64,000 bases of DNA from assembly GCF_029626105.1 (NCBI RefSeq), contig NZ_JARUBH010000009.1, positions 6,938,011-7,002,010 of the forward strand. Direction: 5' to 3'. This DNA comes from Solwaraspora sp. WMMD792 (GTDB taxonomy: Bacteria > Actinomycetota > Actinomycetes > Mycobacteriales > Micromonosporaceae). Positions 49,815 through 59,147 of the stretch are shown here, piece after piece. The notes under the pieces were generated by a model. That model made no database searches and had not been told where the DNA came from. It saw only the letters and a program-made list of their open reading frames with translations. The translations under genes were made by a program, and so were the position numbers. How positions within the stretch are numbered: position 1 is the first letter of the stretch; the number at the start of each line of letters is the position of its first letter.

Positions 49815-50645
49815 CTAGCCGCGCAGGACGACGGTGTCGAGTACGTCGAAGCGGGTCGGGGCGTCGCGACGGCTGCCGACCAGGAACGCCACCTCGCGGC
49901 CGGGCTGGCACAGCGGCCCCCAGAACTCGCCGGCCAGCGCGCGCCGCAGCGGCAGCCCGCAGTAGCGCTGCCGCTGGCGTTGGTAGGCCACCACGTCCCG
50001 GTCACGCAATTCCTGTACGTGACTGCGGCAGACCGGATGGTGGCAGTGGTAGCGGTAGGCGACGGTGAACGGCGGCCGGCGCAGCAGGTCGCGCACCACC
50101 GGGCGGAACAGGTCGGGCTCGGTGCGGCGCCAGGTGGCGGCGGACCAGCGTTCGGCGGGCGGTGCCACCGGGGTCCGGTTGACCCGCACGTAGCGCAGCT
50201 CGGCGACCCGGATCAGGGCCAGCGACTGGGCATCGGGGCGCCGCGCCGCCGAGTCTTCCAGGTCGCACATGGACCACTCGGCGTGTCGGTGCAGGATCGC
50301 GGCGCGGCCGCGCCACCGCCGGGCTTCGTGGCGGACCCGCAGAGTTCCGGCGTGGACCCGCCAGCTTTCCGGGCGGGGGTCGTCCGGGTCCGGCTGGGCG
50401 ACAGCCGTGACGATGTCGTAGCGCCGTACGGGCGCAGCCTGGCTGAGCGGGTGGGCGGGGATCTCGTCGAACCGGATCCAGTGCTGGGGGCCGTCGAGGC
50501 GGAGGCCGACGAGGGTGGTCATCGCGCCGTGTGTCGCGGACGGCACCGGCGGGGTGACGCCGGTGACCAGTACCTGCATCCGGGTCGCACCGCTGTCCTT
50601 GCCCGGTGGTGGTTCGTAGTGTGGCGTCCGGTACAGCTCGCTCAC
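49815..50645 (-). CDS. Unknown protein with His/Cys-rich motif
   Basis: A 276-residue protein. The N-terminal part (VLVTGVTPPVPSATHGAMTT, LDGPQHWIRFDEIPAHPL) is a conserved beta-rich domain. The central YRYHCHHPVCRSHVQELRDRD carries a His/Cys cluster that may bind a metal. VAFLVGSRRDAPTRFDVLD closes the protein. I chose GTG 50645 because GGAGG lies 5 bp upstream. It ends 20 bp from the SARP stop in convergent orientation and is divergent from a TetR gene. The family is not one I can name. Confidence 0.65.
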   Translation of the reverse strand: MSELYRTPHYEPPPGKDSGATRMQVLVTGVTPPVPSATHGAMTTLVGLRLDGPQHWIRFDEIPAHPLSQAAPVRRYDIVTAVAQPDPDDPRPESWRVHAGTLRVRHEARRWRGRAAILHRHAEWSMCDLEDSAARRPDAQSLALIRVAELRYVRVNRTPVAPPAERWSAATWRRTEPDLFRPVVRDLLRRPPFTVAYRYHCHHPVCRSHVQELRDRDVVAYQRQRQRYCGLPLRRALAGEFWGPLCQPGREVAFLVGSRRDAPTRFDVLDTVVLRG

Positions 50646-50833
50646 GCACGCCTCCGGCTGAGGGGTAGCCATTGGTGATTGGGCGACTACTCATTGCGAA
50701 CAGGGTTGCACGGGTGGGCCCTCGAATCCAGAGCTGATTTCGCGGACCGGGTTGGCGTGGTAGCGTGTTGGTCATTCGCCCAGTGCAAACGTTCAGGGCG
50801 AGCGCCCAACGGCTGCTGCCCCGGAGGTGGGAG

Positions 50834-51409
50834 ATGACACAGACCGCCGCCGAACGCGGCCGGCAGGTGCGGGCCCGGCTGCGCGCCGCCGCTGTCGCGT
50901 TGATCGCCGAGCGCGGCTGGGCCGCGGTCAGCACCCGGCTCGTCGCCGAGCGGGCCGGGGTCGCCCCCGGGCTGGTCCACTACCACTACGCCTCGGTGCG
51001 GGCGCTGCTGATCGAGGCGGCCACCGGCACGATGACCGACCTCGTCGGCGAGCTCGACACGCTGCTGACCGGGGCAGCCAGCCCCGAGGCCGGCGTACGG
51101 GCCCTGCTCGCCGCTCTCGACGGCTATTCCGGCACCGACCCGACCTCGCTGCTGTTCGCCGAGGCGTACCTGGCCGCCGCCCGCGACGCCGAGTTGCGCC
51201 AGGTGCTGACCGGCATCCTCGACGGGCTGCGCGGGCGGACCGCCGACTGGCTGGCCGGCCACGGCGTCGCCGACCCGGCGGGCAGCGCCGCCGTGCTGGC
51301 CGCCGCCCTCGACGGCCTCATGTTGCACCGTCCACTGTCATCCGACCTCACCTCGGACGCGGTCGCCGGACTGCTGATCCGCCTGGTTACCACCGACACA
51401 CCAGCATGA
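50834..51409 (+). CDS. TetR-family transcriptional regulator
   Basis: A 191-residue repressor with the TetR helix-turn-helix (residues about 12-58; WAAVSTRLVAERAGVAPGLVHYHY) and a compact ligand domain. The start ATG 50834 has GGAGG upstream. It lies 60 bp ahead of an FAD monooxygenase on the same strand and probably controls it. The promoter gap contains TTCGCCC and GGGCGAG arms (about 50774-50801) that could be its operator. Confidence 0.9.
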   Translation: MTQTAAERGRQVRARLRAAAVALIAERGWAAVSTRLVAERAGVAPGLVHYHYASVRALLIEAATGTMTDLVGELDTLLTGAASPEAGVRALLAALDGYSGTDPTSLLFAEAYLAAARDAELRQVLTGILDGLRGRTADWLAGHGVADPAGSAAVLAAALDGLMLHRPLSSDLTSDAVAGLLIRLVTTDTPA

Positions 51410-51469
51410 GCGCCACGGTCAGATCAGCATGAGCGCCATCGACAACGCCACGACGGAAGGGGACCGACA

Positions 51470-52651
51470 GTGAAGGCGGTCATCTGCGGCGCCGGGATCG
51501 CCGGGCTGGCCCTGGCCCACCGGCTGGACGCCGCCGGCTGGGCGGTGACCGTCCTCGAACAGGCGCCGGCACCGCGTACCGAGGGCTACATGATGGACTT
51601 CTTCGGGCCGGGCTACGACGCCATCGAACGGATGCGGCTGCTGCCGCAACTGCACGAGTACGGCTACCAGGTCACCGCGCTGACCTACCGGGACGACCAG
51701 GGCCGTCGGCGGGCCAGCCTCAGCTACTCCCGGTTCGCCGACCTCGTCGACGGTCGGCTGGTCAGCATCATGCGTCCCGACCTGGAACGGATCCTGCGCG
51801 AGGCGCTGCCCGGCCGGGTCGCGCTGCGCTTCGGCAGCCGGCTGGCCCGCATCGACCACCGCGCCGACCGGGTCGACGCCACCACCGTCGACGGCACCGT
51901 ACACCGGGCCGACCTGCTGGTCGGCGCCGACGGCATCCACTCCACCGTCCGCCGGCTCACCTTCGGCGACGAACGGCACTTCCTGCGCCACCTCGGCTTC
52001 CACACCGCCGCCTGGGTGTTCGACGACCCGGCGGCCCGCGACGCCGTCGGCGACGAGTTCGCCCTTACCGACAGCACCCGGCGCCAGCTCGGCTGCTACG
52101 TGCTGCACGACGGGCGGATCGCCGTCTTCGCCGTGCACCGGACCACCGACCCGCAGCTGCCGGCCGATCCCCGGTCGGCCCTGCGCCAGGAGTACGCCGG
52201 CCTCGGCTGGATCGCGCCGCAGGCGCTCGCCGCCTGCCCACCCGCCGACGACATCTACTACGACCAGGTCGCCCAGATCGAGATGCCGGCCTGGAGCCAG
52301 GGCCGGGTGGTCCTGGTCGGCGACGCCTGTCAGGCGGTGTCCCTACTCGCCGGGCAGGGCGCCTCGCTGGCCGTCGCCGGGGCGGAAACCCTGTCCGCCG
52401 AGCTGACCCGGGCGCTCGACCCCACCGCCGGCGCCGACCCCGGCGTCCTGGCGATAGCGCTGCGCCGCTACGAGACCGCGATGCGACCGGTCGTCACCGA
52501 CAAACAGCAGGTGGCCCGGCGGGGGGTCCGCTGGTTCGTGCCGGAGCACCGGTGGTGGCTGCACGTCCGGCGGGCCGCGCTGGCCGCCGCCGGGCTGCCC
52601 GGCATGGACCGGGTCATCGCCGGAGCCATGGTCGGCAAGTCCAGCACCTGA
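51470..52651 (+). CDS. FAD-dependent aromatic monooxygenase (PHBH/TetX fold)
   Basis: A 393-residue flavoprotein monooxygenase. FAD-binding marks are GAGIAGLALAHRLDAAGWAVTV at the N-terminus, the RPDLERIL motif near residue 102, the second GADGIHSTVR near 145 and GDACQAVSLLAGQGASLA near 284. No second substrate domain is visible, so it is a single-component hydroxylase. Regulation by the upstream TetR gene is likely. It could hydroxylate antibiotics or their precursors; resemblance to TetX-like drug inactivators is at fold level only. The start GTG 51470 has GGAAGGGG upstream. Confidence 0.9.
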   Translation: MKAVICGAGIAGLALAHRLDAAGWAVTVLEQAPAPRTEGYMMDFFGPGYDAIERMRLLPQLHEYGYQVTALTYRDDQGRRRASLSYSRFADLVDGRLVSIMRPDLERILREALPGRVALRFGSRLARIDHRADRVDATTVDGTVHRADLLVGADGIHSTVRRLTFGDERHFLRHLGFHTAAWVFDDPAARDAVGDEFALTDSTRRQLGCYVLHDGRIAVFAVHRTTDPQLPADPRSALRQEYAGLGWIAPQALAACPPADDIYYDQVAQIEMPAWSQGRVVLVGDACQAVSLLAGQGASLAVAGAETLSAELTRALDPTAGADPGVLAIALRRYETAMRPVVTDKQQVARRGVRWFVPEHRWWLHVRRAALAAAGLPGMDRVIAGAMVGKSST

Positions 52652-52703
52652 CCCGCGGCAACGGCCGCCGGGTCGGAGCACCTGACCTGGGTACGCTCGC
52701 AGC

Positions 52704-53957
52704 ATGCCGGTGCCGACTCCGACCCCGCCGAGCTGGATGATCCGTGGCCGCGAGCTGCTGTTCGACCTGGCCATCGTCACGGTCGTCGGTTCCGCGTCGG
52801 TGCTCGCCAACGGCCCGTACGGACTGACCGGCATCGGCCACGGGCTGCTGATGGCGGCCCCGCTGCTCGCCCGCCGCCGCTTCCCGGCCGCCACCTACGC
52901 CGTGGTCGCCCTGCTCGCCGCCGCCCAACTGCTCGCCGGGGACAGCTTCGCCCTGCTGCCGCACGACGTGGCGATCCTGATCGCGCTCTACTCGGTGGTC
53001 AAGTACGCCCGGCAGGCCTGGATCGGGTTCGCCGCCCTGGTCACCACCCTGTTCGGCGGCTTCACCGCCGCCGTCCTGCTCAGCCCGGCGGTGCAGTGGG
53101 ACGACGGCAGCGGGACGTGGTTCGACCGGTACATCTTCCTGCTGGCCAGCTCGGTCGCCATCGGGGTGTGGCTGCTCGGCCTGACCGTACGAATCCGCCA
53201 CCTGTACGTCCGCAGCCTGGAGGAGCGGGCCGCCACCGCCGAACGGGAACGGGACCACCTGGCCCGGATCGCCGTCGTCGAGGAACGCGCCCGGATCGCC
53301 CGCGAACTGCACGACATCATCGCCCACTCGCTGTCGGTCATGATCGTGCACGCCGACGGCGGCCGGTTCGCCCTGGACCGCGACCCGGACCGCACCCGCA
53401 GCGCGCTGACCACGATCGGGGCCACCGGCCGGGAGGCGCTCGGCGAGATGCGTCAGCTCATCGACGTACTGCGTCATCCGCAGCGCTCCGCCGAAGCGGT
53501 GGTGGACCGCCCGCGCGGCAGCCTCGACCAGGTGGGCGAGGCGGTGGCCAAGGCGCGGGCCGCTGGGCTGGCTGTCGAGTTCACCGTGACCGGCGCCGTG
53601 CCCGAGGTGCCCGACGGGGTGGCGCTCGCCGTCTACCGGATCGTGCAGGAGTCGCTGACCAATACTCTGCGGCACGTGGGGGAGCGGGCCCGGGCGCGGG
53701 TGGCGATCACGTACGCCCGGCAGGCCATCGCGATCGAGATCGTCGACGACGGCGGCCGCCGGGCCGCGACCCCGGCGTTGAGCAACGTCACCCCGCTGCC
53801 GGTGCCGGCCCCCGCGCTGCCCGCTGGCGGGCACGGGCTGATCGGCATGCGCGAGCGGGTCGGGCTGTACGGCGGCGAGTTCAGCGCCGGGGCGCGGCTC
53901 GACGGCGGCTGGCAGGTGCGGGCGTCGATCCCGCTGACCCTGGCCGCAGCGGCATGA
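52704..53957 (+). CDS. Sensor histidine kinase, DesK/NarL class (HisKA_3)
   Basis: A 417-residue membrane sensor kinase. About four N-terminal hydrophobic segments (to residue about 165) are followed by a coiled linker, the HisKA_3 phospho-acceptor ARIARELHDIIAHSLSVMIV (His near residue 205) and an HATPase domain (VYRIVQESLTNTLRHV, IEIVDDGGR and GGHGLIGMRERVGLYGG). The stop overlaps the response regulator start by 4 bp. The kinase and the ABC transporter downstream form a probable envelope-stress or antimicrobial-peptide response unit. Confidence 0.93.
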   Translation: MPVPTPTPPSWMIRGRELLFDLAIVTVVGSASVLANGPYGLTGIGHGLLMAAPLLARRRFPAATYAVVALLAAAQLLAGDSFALLPHDVAILIALYSVVKYARQAWIGFAALVTTLFGGFTAAVLLSPAVQWDDGSGTWFDRYIFLLASSVAIGVWLLGLTVRIRHLYVRSLEERAATAERERDHLARIAVVEERARIARELHDIIAHSLSVMIVHADGGRFALDRDPDRTRSALTTIGATGREALGEMRQLIDVLRHPQRSAEAVVDRPRGSLDQVGEAVAKARAAGLAVEFTVTGAVPEVPDGVALAVYRIVQESLTNTLRHVGERARARVAITYARQAIAIEIVDDGGRRAATPALSNVTPLPVPAPALPAGGHGLIGMRERVGLYGGEFSAGARLDGGWQVRASIPLTLAAAA

Positions 53958-54661
53958 CCGGCGACCCGAGCGCCGGCGCGGCCGGGACCGGCGACGCCGC
54001 CATCCGGGTGGTCCTCGTCGACGATCAGGCCCTGGTCCGGGCCGGCTTCCGGATGGTGCTCGACTACTCCGGCGACATGACCGTGGTCGGTGAGGCCGCT
54101 GACGGCGCGGAGGCGCTGCGGCTGCTGCGTACCGTCGAAACCGACATCGTGGTGATGGACGTACGGATGCCGGTCCTCGACGGCGTCGAAGCGACCCGCC
54201 GGATCTGCGCCGCCGGCCCCACCCCCCGGGTGCTGGTGCTGACCACCTTCGACACCGAGGCCGACGCGTTCGCCGCGCTGCAGGCCGGTGCCAGCGGATT
54301 CCTGCTCAAGAGCGTCCCGCCGGAGGAACTGCTCGCCGCGATCCGGGTGATCGCCGCCGGCGACTCGGTGGTCGCGCCGCGGATCACCCGCCGCCTGCTG
54401 GACCGGTTCGCCGGCCAACTCGTCGCCGCCGGGCCGGCGGCCCCGGCCGTGGACGGGCTCACCGACCGGGAACGCGAGGTGCTGCTGCTGGTCGGCCAGG
54501 GGCTGTCCAACGCCGAGATCGCCGGCCGGCTCACCGTCGCCGAGGCCACCGTGAAGACCCACGTCGGGCGGATCCTGGCCAAACTGGGGCTGCGCGACCG
54601 GGTCCAGGCCGTCGTTCTGGCGTACGAGACAGGTCTGATCCGCCCCGGCACTACGACTTGA
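53954..54661 (+). CDS. Response regulator, NarL/LuxR family
   Basis: A 235-residue response regulator. The receiver domain (from about residue 18) has VVLVDDQALVRAGF, the phospho-acceptor Asp in IVVMDVRMPVLDG and the LLKSVPPEEL Lys. The C-terminal LuxR HTH is LTDREREVLLLVGQGLSNAE, then IAGRLTVAEATVKTHVGRIL. It overlaps the kinase by 4 bp and lies 96 bp ahead of the ABC transporter genes, which it probably activates. Confidence 0.95.
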   Translation: MTGDPSAGAAGTGDAAIRVVLVDDQALVRAGFRMVLDYSGDMTVVGEAADGAEALRLLRTVETDIVVMDVRMPVLDGVEATRRICAAGPTPRVLVLTTFDTEADAFAALQAGASGFLLKSVPPEELLAAIRVIAAGDSVVAPRITRRLLDRFAGQLVAAGPAAPAVDGLTDREREVLLLVGQGLSNAEIAGRLTVAEATVKTHVGRILAKLGLRDRVQAVVLAYETGLIRPGTTT

Positions 54662-54757
54662 GGCGTACGCCGGCCGGCGGCTGCGACCAGCGGCGGACCC
54701 GCAAGTGAGGCGCCACGGTGGACGCCGCGCGCTGCCCGCGTCCCTAGCGTTTCCGGC

Positions 54758-55519
54758 ATGTCTTCGACCACTACGACCACGGCTGCGGCGGTCACCGCCA
54801 CCGGCCTGACCAAGGTGTACGGCACCGGCGAGGCGGCCGTCACCGCGCTGGACGGCGTCGACGTCGCCTTCGACGCCGGCCGGTTCCACGCGATCATGGG
54901 CGCCTCCGGGTCCGGCAAGTCGACCCTGATGCACTGCCTCGCCGGCCTGGACCGGCCCACCGCCGGCTCGGTACGCGTCGGCGACGCCGACCTCACCCGG
55001 CTCGACGACCGGCGGCTGACGACGCTGCGCCGTGACCGGATCGGGTTCGTCTTCCAGCGCTACAACCTGCTGCCGACGCTCACCGCGCTGGAGAACGTCA
55101 CCCTGCCGCTGGCGATCGCCGGCCGCCGGGTCGACGGCGACTGGCTGAACCGGGTGGTCGCCGCCGTCGGGCTCACCGACCGGCTCGGGCACCGCCCGGC
55201 TGAACTCTCCGGCGGGCAGCAGCAACGGGTGGCCGTCGCCCGCGCGTTGGTCACCCGACCGTCGGTGATCTTCGCCGACGAGCCGACCGGCAACCTGGAC
55301 TCCCGTACCGGCGCAGAGGTGCTGCGCCTGCTGCGCGACGCCGTCGACCAGCTCGGGCAGACCGTGGTGATGGTGACCCACGACCCGCTCGCCGCCACCC
55401 GCGCCGACCGGGTCACCTTCCTCGCCGACGGACGTCGAGTCACCGACCTGGACCGGCCCGACGCCGACGCCATCCTCGACGTGATGTCCCGGCTCGACGG
55501 CACTCGCGTGGGTGGGTGA
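54758..55519 (+). CDS. ABC transporter ATP-binding protein (MacB/LolD type)
   Basis: A 253-residue ATPase with Walker A GASGSGKSTL, the Q-loop QRYNLLP, signature LSGGQQQRVAVARAL and Walker B VIFADEPTGNLDS. These patterns place it in the MacB/LolD/BceA group, which drives FtsX-type permeases in antimicrobial-peptide export or sensing. It is 6 bp ahead of the permease gene. Confidence 0.95.
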   Translation: MSSTTTTTAAAVTATGLTKVYGTGEAAVTALDGVDVAFDAGRFHAIMGASGSGKSTLMHCLAGLDRPTAGSVRVGDADLTRLDDRRLTTLRRDRIGFVFQRYNLLPTLTALENVTLPLAIAGRRVDGDWLNRVVAAVGLTDRLGHRPAELSGGQQQRVAVARALVTRPSVIFADEPTGNLDSRTGAEVLRLLRDAVDQLGQTVVMVTHDPLAATRADRVTFLADGRRVTDLDRPDADAILDVMSRLDGTRVGG

Positions 55520-55525
55520 GGTCAA

Positions 55526-58117
55526 GTGCTGCGGCTCACTCTGCGTTCGCTGCGCGCCCACGCCAGCCGACTGCTGCTCTCCTCGCTGGCGATCGTCCTC
55601 GGCGTCGGCTTCGTCACCGGCACCTTGATCTTCTCGGACGGGCTGACCGCCGCCACCGAGCAACGCGCCGGGCTGCTCGACCGCTTCGTCGACGTCGAGC
55701 TGACCCGCGACTTCGACGTACCGGCTGGCGAGGCCGGCGCTCCGGACGTCGATGGCGAGGTGCTGCCGGCCACGCTCGTCGACGCCGTCCGTCAGGTCGA
55801 CGGGGTCGCCGCCGCCGAGGGCACCTTCAGCTGGTACGGCGTCGGGCTGCTCGGCCCGGACAGCCAGTCCATCCCAGGCCTGAACAACCTGGTCACCGTC
55901 CCGGCGGACCCCCAGCTGGCCGGTCTGCCGCTGGCCGCCGGCCGGCTGCCGCAGCGTCCCGGGGAGGCGGTGCTCGATGCCCGGACCGCCGCCCGGCGGG
56001 ACATCGCCATCGGCGACCGGGTGCAGGCCGCCGTCACCGACCGGCAGCCGCAGCCGTACCAGGTGGTCGGTCTGGTCGACGTCGCCGGCACCGGCGTCGA
56101 CTCCGGTGGCGCGCTGCTCGGCCTGGTCGACGCCGACGCCCGCCAACTCACCGGCCGCACCGACCTGGACCGGGTGCTGGTCGTCGCCGAACCGGGGGTC
56201 GGCCAGGCCGAGCTGGCCGAACGACTGCGTTCGGCCGTCGGCGGGTACGTCACCACCCGCACCGGCGAGCAACTGCGGGCCGCCGCGTTGGACTTCACGG
56301 TCGGCAACGGCGAGCAGTTCACCCGGCTGCTGCTGGCGTTCGCCGCGATCGCGGTCTTCGTCGCCGCGTTCGTCATCGCCAACACGTTCACGATCCTGCT
56401 CGCCCAACGCACCCGGGAGACGGCGCTGCTGCGCCTCGTCGGGGCCACCCGGGCGCAGCTGTTCCGGGCCGGCGTCGTCGAGGCCGCCGTCGTCGGAGCG
56501 ATCGGCGCGGTCTGGGGACTGCTGCTCGGGGTGGTGGCCGCCGCCGGGCTGCGTCAGCTCTACGCCGAACTGGGCAGCGGGATGCCGAGCGGCACGGTGG
56601 TCAGCCCGCGTACCGTCGTCGTCGCCCTGGTCTGCGGCGTCGGGGTCACCGTCGGCGCGGCGCTGCTGCCGGCCTGGCGCGGCACCGCCGTACCGCCGGT
56701 CGCGGCGCTGACCGACGCGGCGCTGACCGTCGCCCGACCGGTCGGCCGGGTGCGGCTCGGCGCCGGCCTGCTGCTGATCGTCGTCGGCGTGCTCGGGCTG
56801 GTCGCCGCCGGCCGGCTCGAGGACCTGCTGGTGGTGGTCGTTGGTGGGATCCTGACCTTTGTCGGTCTGGTGCTGGCCAGCCCGTTGATCGTGCCGGCGG
56901 TCACCCGGCTGCTCGGCCGACTGACCGGGTGGGCGGCCGGGCCGACCGCCCGGCTCGCGGTCGCCAACGCGGTACGCAATCCGCGTCGCGCCGCTGCCAC
57001 GGCGATGGCGCTGGTGATCGGCATCGGGCTGGTGACAGCGTTCTCGGTCGGCGCGCACAGCGTCAAACGTGCCGTGGAGCGGGAGGTCGACGCCCGGATC
57101 GGAGCCGCCTTCCTGATTGAGTCCGATCTGGACCCGGTGCCGCCGGAGCTGATCGACCGGCTTCGTGACCTGCCGGAACTCGGCGTGGTGCTCGGCGGCG
57201 CCGAGGTGTACGGCGCTCCGGGCGGGTTCGACGTGGCCGCCAGCCACCCCGACCTGCTGGCCAAGGCGAAGCTGGCAGTGGCCGACGGGGACGTGCGGGA
57301 CTTCGGGCCGGGCCGGGTGATCGTCAACGAGGCGACTGGGTTCGCCGTCGGCGACCGGTTCCGCCTGGAACCCGTTCCCGCCGTTCCCGTCGAGTCGGCT
57401 GACTCGGCTGACCCGGCCGAGCCCGTCGGCCCCGTCGGCCCGGTCGGGCAGGCGCGCGACGTCGTCGTTGTCGCGGTCCTCGCCGACCCGAGCGGCGGCG
57501 ACCAGTCGGCCACCGGCCGGGTGCTGGCCGTCGAGGAGGACGTCACCGCCGTCTACCCCGACATCGACACCTGGCTGGTACAGCTCGACCCGGCAGCCGG
57601 CGTCGGCGCCGAGGTCGCCCGCGAGGCGGTGGAATCGATGGTCGTCAGCTACCCGTTCGTGACGTTCGTCGACCGGGCGGCGTACGCCGAGGCGCGTACC
57701 GGCACCGTCGACACGGTGCTGCGGTTCGTGCTGGCGCTGCTGGCCCTGGCGATCCTCATCTCGCTGCTCGGGCTGGCCAACACCCTGACTCTGTCGGTGG
57801 TCGAACGGACCCGGGAGAACGCCCTGCTGCGGGCTGTCGGCGTGACCCGGGGCCAGTTGCGCCGGATGCTCGCCGCCGAGGCGGTGCTGACGGCGGTCAG
57901 TGGTACGGCGTGTGGCATCGCGATCGGGGTGGCCGGGGCGGCGAGCGCGCTCGCCGTGCTCAACAGTGCCGAGGACGACATCTTCCGGCTGGACCTGCCG
58001 TGGACGCAGCTCGGGGTCGTCGTCGCGGTGGCGGCGGTCGCCGCACTGGTCGCCTCGGTGCTGCCGGCCCGCCGGGCGCTGCGCCAACCGGTCGTCGAGT
58101 CGCTGGCGGCCCACTAA
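55526..58117 (+). CDS. FtsX-like ABC transporter permease with two FtsX domains
   Basis: An 863-residue permease. It has an N-terminal TM segment (LLLSSLAIVLGVGFVTGTL), a large extracellular MacB-like domain and a first block of three TM segments (about 265-420). A second extracytoplasmic part follows with a Pro/Ala/Glu repeat (about residues 620-640; ESADSADPAEPVGPVGPVG), then a second FtsX block near the C-terminus (LALLALAILISLLGLANTLT). Its partner ATPase is just upstream. The start is GTG 55526. Likely substrates are peptides or lipids; the operon and kinase suggest self-defence or signalling. A 15-bp stem hairpin follows. Confidence 0.93.
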   Translation: MLRLTLRSLRAHASRLLLSSLAIVLGVGFVTGTLIFSDGLTAATEQRAGLLDRFVDVELTRDFDVPAGEAGAPDVDGEVLPATLVDAVRQVDGVAAAEGTFSWYGVGLLGPDSQSIPGLNNLVTVPADPQLAGLPLAAGRLPQRPGEAVLDARTAARRDIAIGDRVQAAVTDRQPQPYQVVGLVDVAGTGVDSGGALLGLVDADARQLTGRTDLDRVLVVAEPGVGQAELAERLRSAVGGYVTTRTGEQLRAAALDFTVGNGEQFTRLLLAFAAIAVFVAAFVIANTFTILLAQRTRETALLRLVGATRAQLFRAGVVEAAVVGAIGAVWGLLLGVVAAAGLRQLYAELGSGMPSGTVVSPRTVVVALVCGVGVTVGAALLPAWRGTAVPPVAALTDAALTVARPVGRVRLGAGLLLIVVGVLGLVAAGRLEDLLVVVVGGILTFVGLVLASPLIVPAVTRLLGRLTGWAAGPTARLAVANAVRNPRRAAATAMALVIGIGLVTAFSVGAHSVKRAVEREVDARIGAAFLIESDLDPVPPELIDRLRDLPELGVVLGGAEVYGAPGGFDVAASHPDLLAKAKLAVADGDVRDFGPGRVIVNEATGFAVGDRFRLEPVPAVPVESADSADPAEPVGPVGPVGQARDVVVVAVLADPSGGDQSATGRVLAVEEDVTAVYPDIDTWLVQLDPAAGVGAEVAREAVESMVVSYPFVTFVDRAAYAEARTGTVDTVLRFVLALLALAILISLLGLANTLTLSVVERTRENALLRAVGVTRGQLRRMLAAEAVLTAVSGTACGIAIGVAGAASALAVLNSAEDDIFRLDLPWTQLGVVVAVAAVAALVASVLPARRALRQPVVESLAAH

Positions 58118-58169
58118 GTCGGCACCTGTTGATCGCTGATTGCCAGATCAACGCTTTCCTGGATCGGTA

Positions 58170-58206
58170 ACTGCCCGGAGTCGCTGCGGGGGCGACTCCG
58201 GGCAGT
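58170..58206. terminator. Terminator hairpin after the ABC transporter operon
   Basis: The arms ACTGCCCGGAGTCGC (58170-58184) and 58192-58206 pair perfectly over 15 bp with a 7-nt loop, 53 bp after the permease stop. Confidence 0.75.
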
Positions 58207-58269
58207 CCGACAAAAACAGATATCTATAGACGATCATTGATATCCGGACCAATGGGTGCGATAGTCGGG

Positions 58270-58283
58270 TGGAAGCGCTCCCG
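58270..58283 (+). promoter_or_regulatory. CebR/CelR-like operator upstream of the LPMO gene
   Basis: TGGAAGCGCTCCCG differs at two positions from the actinomycete CebR/CelR operator TGGGAGCGCTCCCA and lies 36 bp before the LPMO start. This LacI-type operator is released by cellobiose in known cases. The match is by eye from remembered consensus. Confidence 0.6.
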
Positions 58284-58318
58284 CACCCGTATGAGCGCCC
58301 AGGAACGGAGGACGAACC

Positions 58319-58999
58319 GTGCGTTCACGCAACCTCGACCAACCCGGTCGGCGATCCCGACCGGCCGCCCGCCAGCCTGTTCGAGCGCTTGTTCTGCTGC
58401 TCGCCCTGATGGCCGGCATGCTGCCGTTCACCGGCGCGGCGCAGGCTCACGGCACCATCGTCAACCCGGCGAGCCGCGCCTACCAGTGTTGGCAGGACTG
58501 GGGACACCAGCACATGAACCCGGCCATGCAGCAGCAGGACCCGATGTGCTGGCAGGCCTTCCAGGCCAACCCGGACACCATGTGGAACTGGATGAGCGCG
58601 CTGCGCGACGGACTCGGCGGCAACTTCCAGGGCCGTACTCCCGACGGGCAGCTGTGCAGCAACGCGCTGTCCCGAAACAACAGTCTGAACCAGCCCGGAC
58701 AGTGGAAGAAGACCAACGTCGGTCGGAACTTCACGATCCAGTTGTACGACCAGGCCAGCCATGGCGCCGACTTCTTCCGGGTCTACGTGAGCAAGAACGG
58801 GTTCAACCCCGCTACCCAGCGGCTCGGGTGGGGAAACCTCGACTTCATCACTCAGACCGGCCGGTACGCGCCGGCACAGAACATCAGCTTCAACGTTTCG
58901 ACCTCCGGCTACACCGGACACCACATCGTTTTCGTGATCTGGCAGGCGTCCCACCTCGACCAGGCCTACATGTGGTGCAGTGACGTGAACTTCGTCTGA
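58319..58999 (+). CDS. Lytic polysaccharide monooxygenase, AA10 family
   Basis: A 226-residue secreted copper enzyme that oxidatively cleaves cellulose or chitin. A basic N-terminus and hydrophobic signal (VLLLALMAGMLPFTGAAQA) end just before His in AHGTIVNPASRAY, so signal cleavage exposes the N-terminal copper His. The second brace His is in YDQASHGADFF. HHIVFVIWQASHLDQAYMW and CSDVNF are family marks. No carbohydrate-binding module is present. The start is GTG 58319. A CebR-like box upstream suggests cellulose-responsive expression. Confidence 0.92.
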   Translation: MRSRNLDQPGRRSRPAARQPVRALVLLLALMAGMLPFTGAAQAHGTIVNPASRAYQCWQDWGHQHMNPAMQQQDPMCWQAFQANPDTMWNWMSALRDGLGGNFQGRTPDGQLCSNALSRNNSLNQPGQWKKTNVGRNFTIQLYDQASHGADFFRVYVSKNGFNPATQRLGWGNLDFITQTGRYAPAQNISFNVSTSGYTGHHIVFVIWQASHLDQAYMWCSDVNFV

Positions 59000-59147
59000 T
59001 CGACAGGGCCGACGAACGACGGCACGGCACTCCCGCCGGCCCGGGACATCCGCGTCCCGGGCCGGCGGTCCTGCACACTCGGGGGCTGTCCGGCCCCCGC
59101 CCGCACCGGTACGGTGTGCCGGGTCTGCCGACCCGGGGAGCGTGCAC

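Noticed and set aside
53633-58114. A 1493-codon open frame on the minus strand opposite the kinase, regulator and ABC transporter genes
   Set aside because: It is a GC-bias shadow: composition is dominated by Gly/Arg/Asp/Gln, it has no domains, and the plus strand has clear motif-bearing genes throughout.
58319-58999. DasR-type operator upstream of the LPMO
   Set aside because: No ACTGGTCTAGACCA-like palindrome is present; only the CebR-like box fits.
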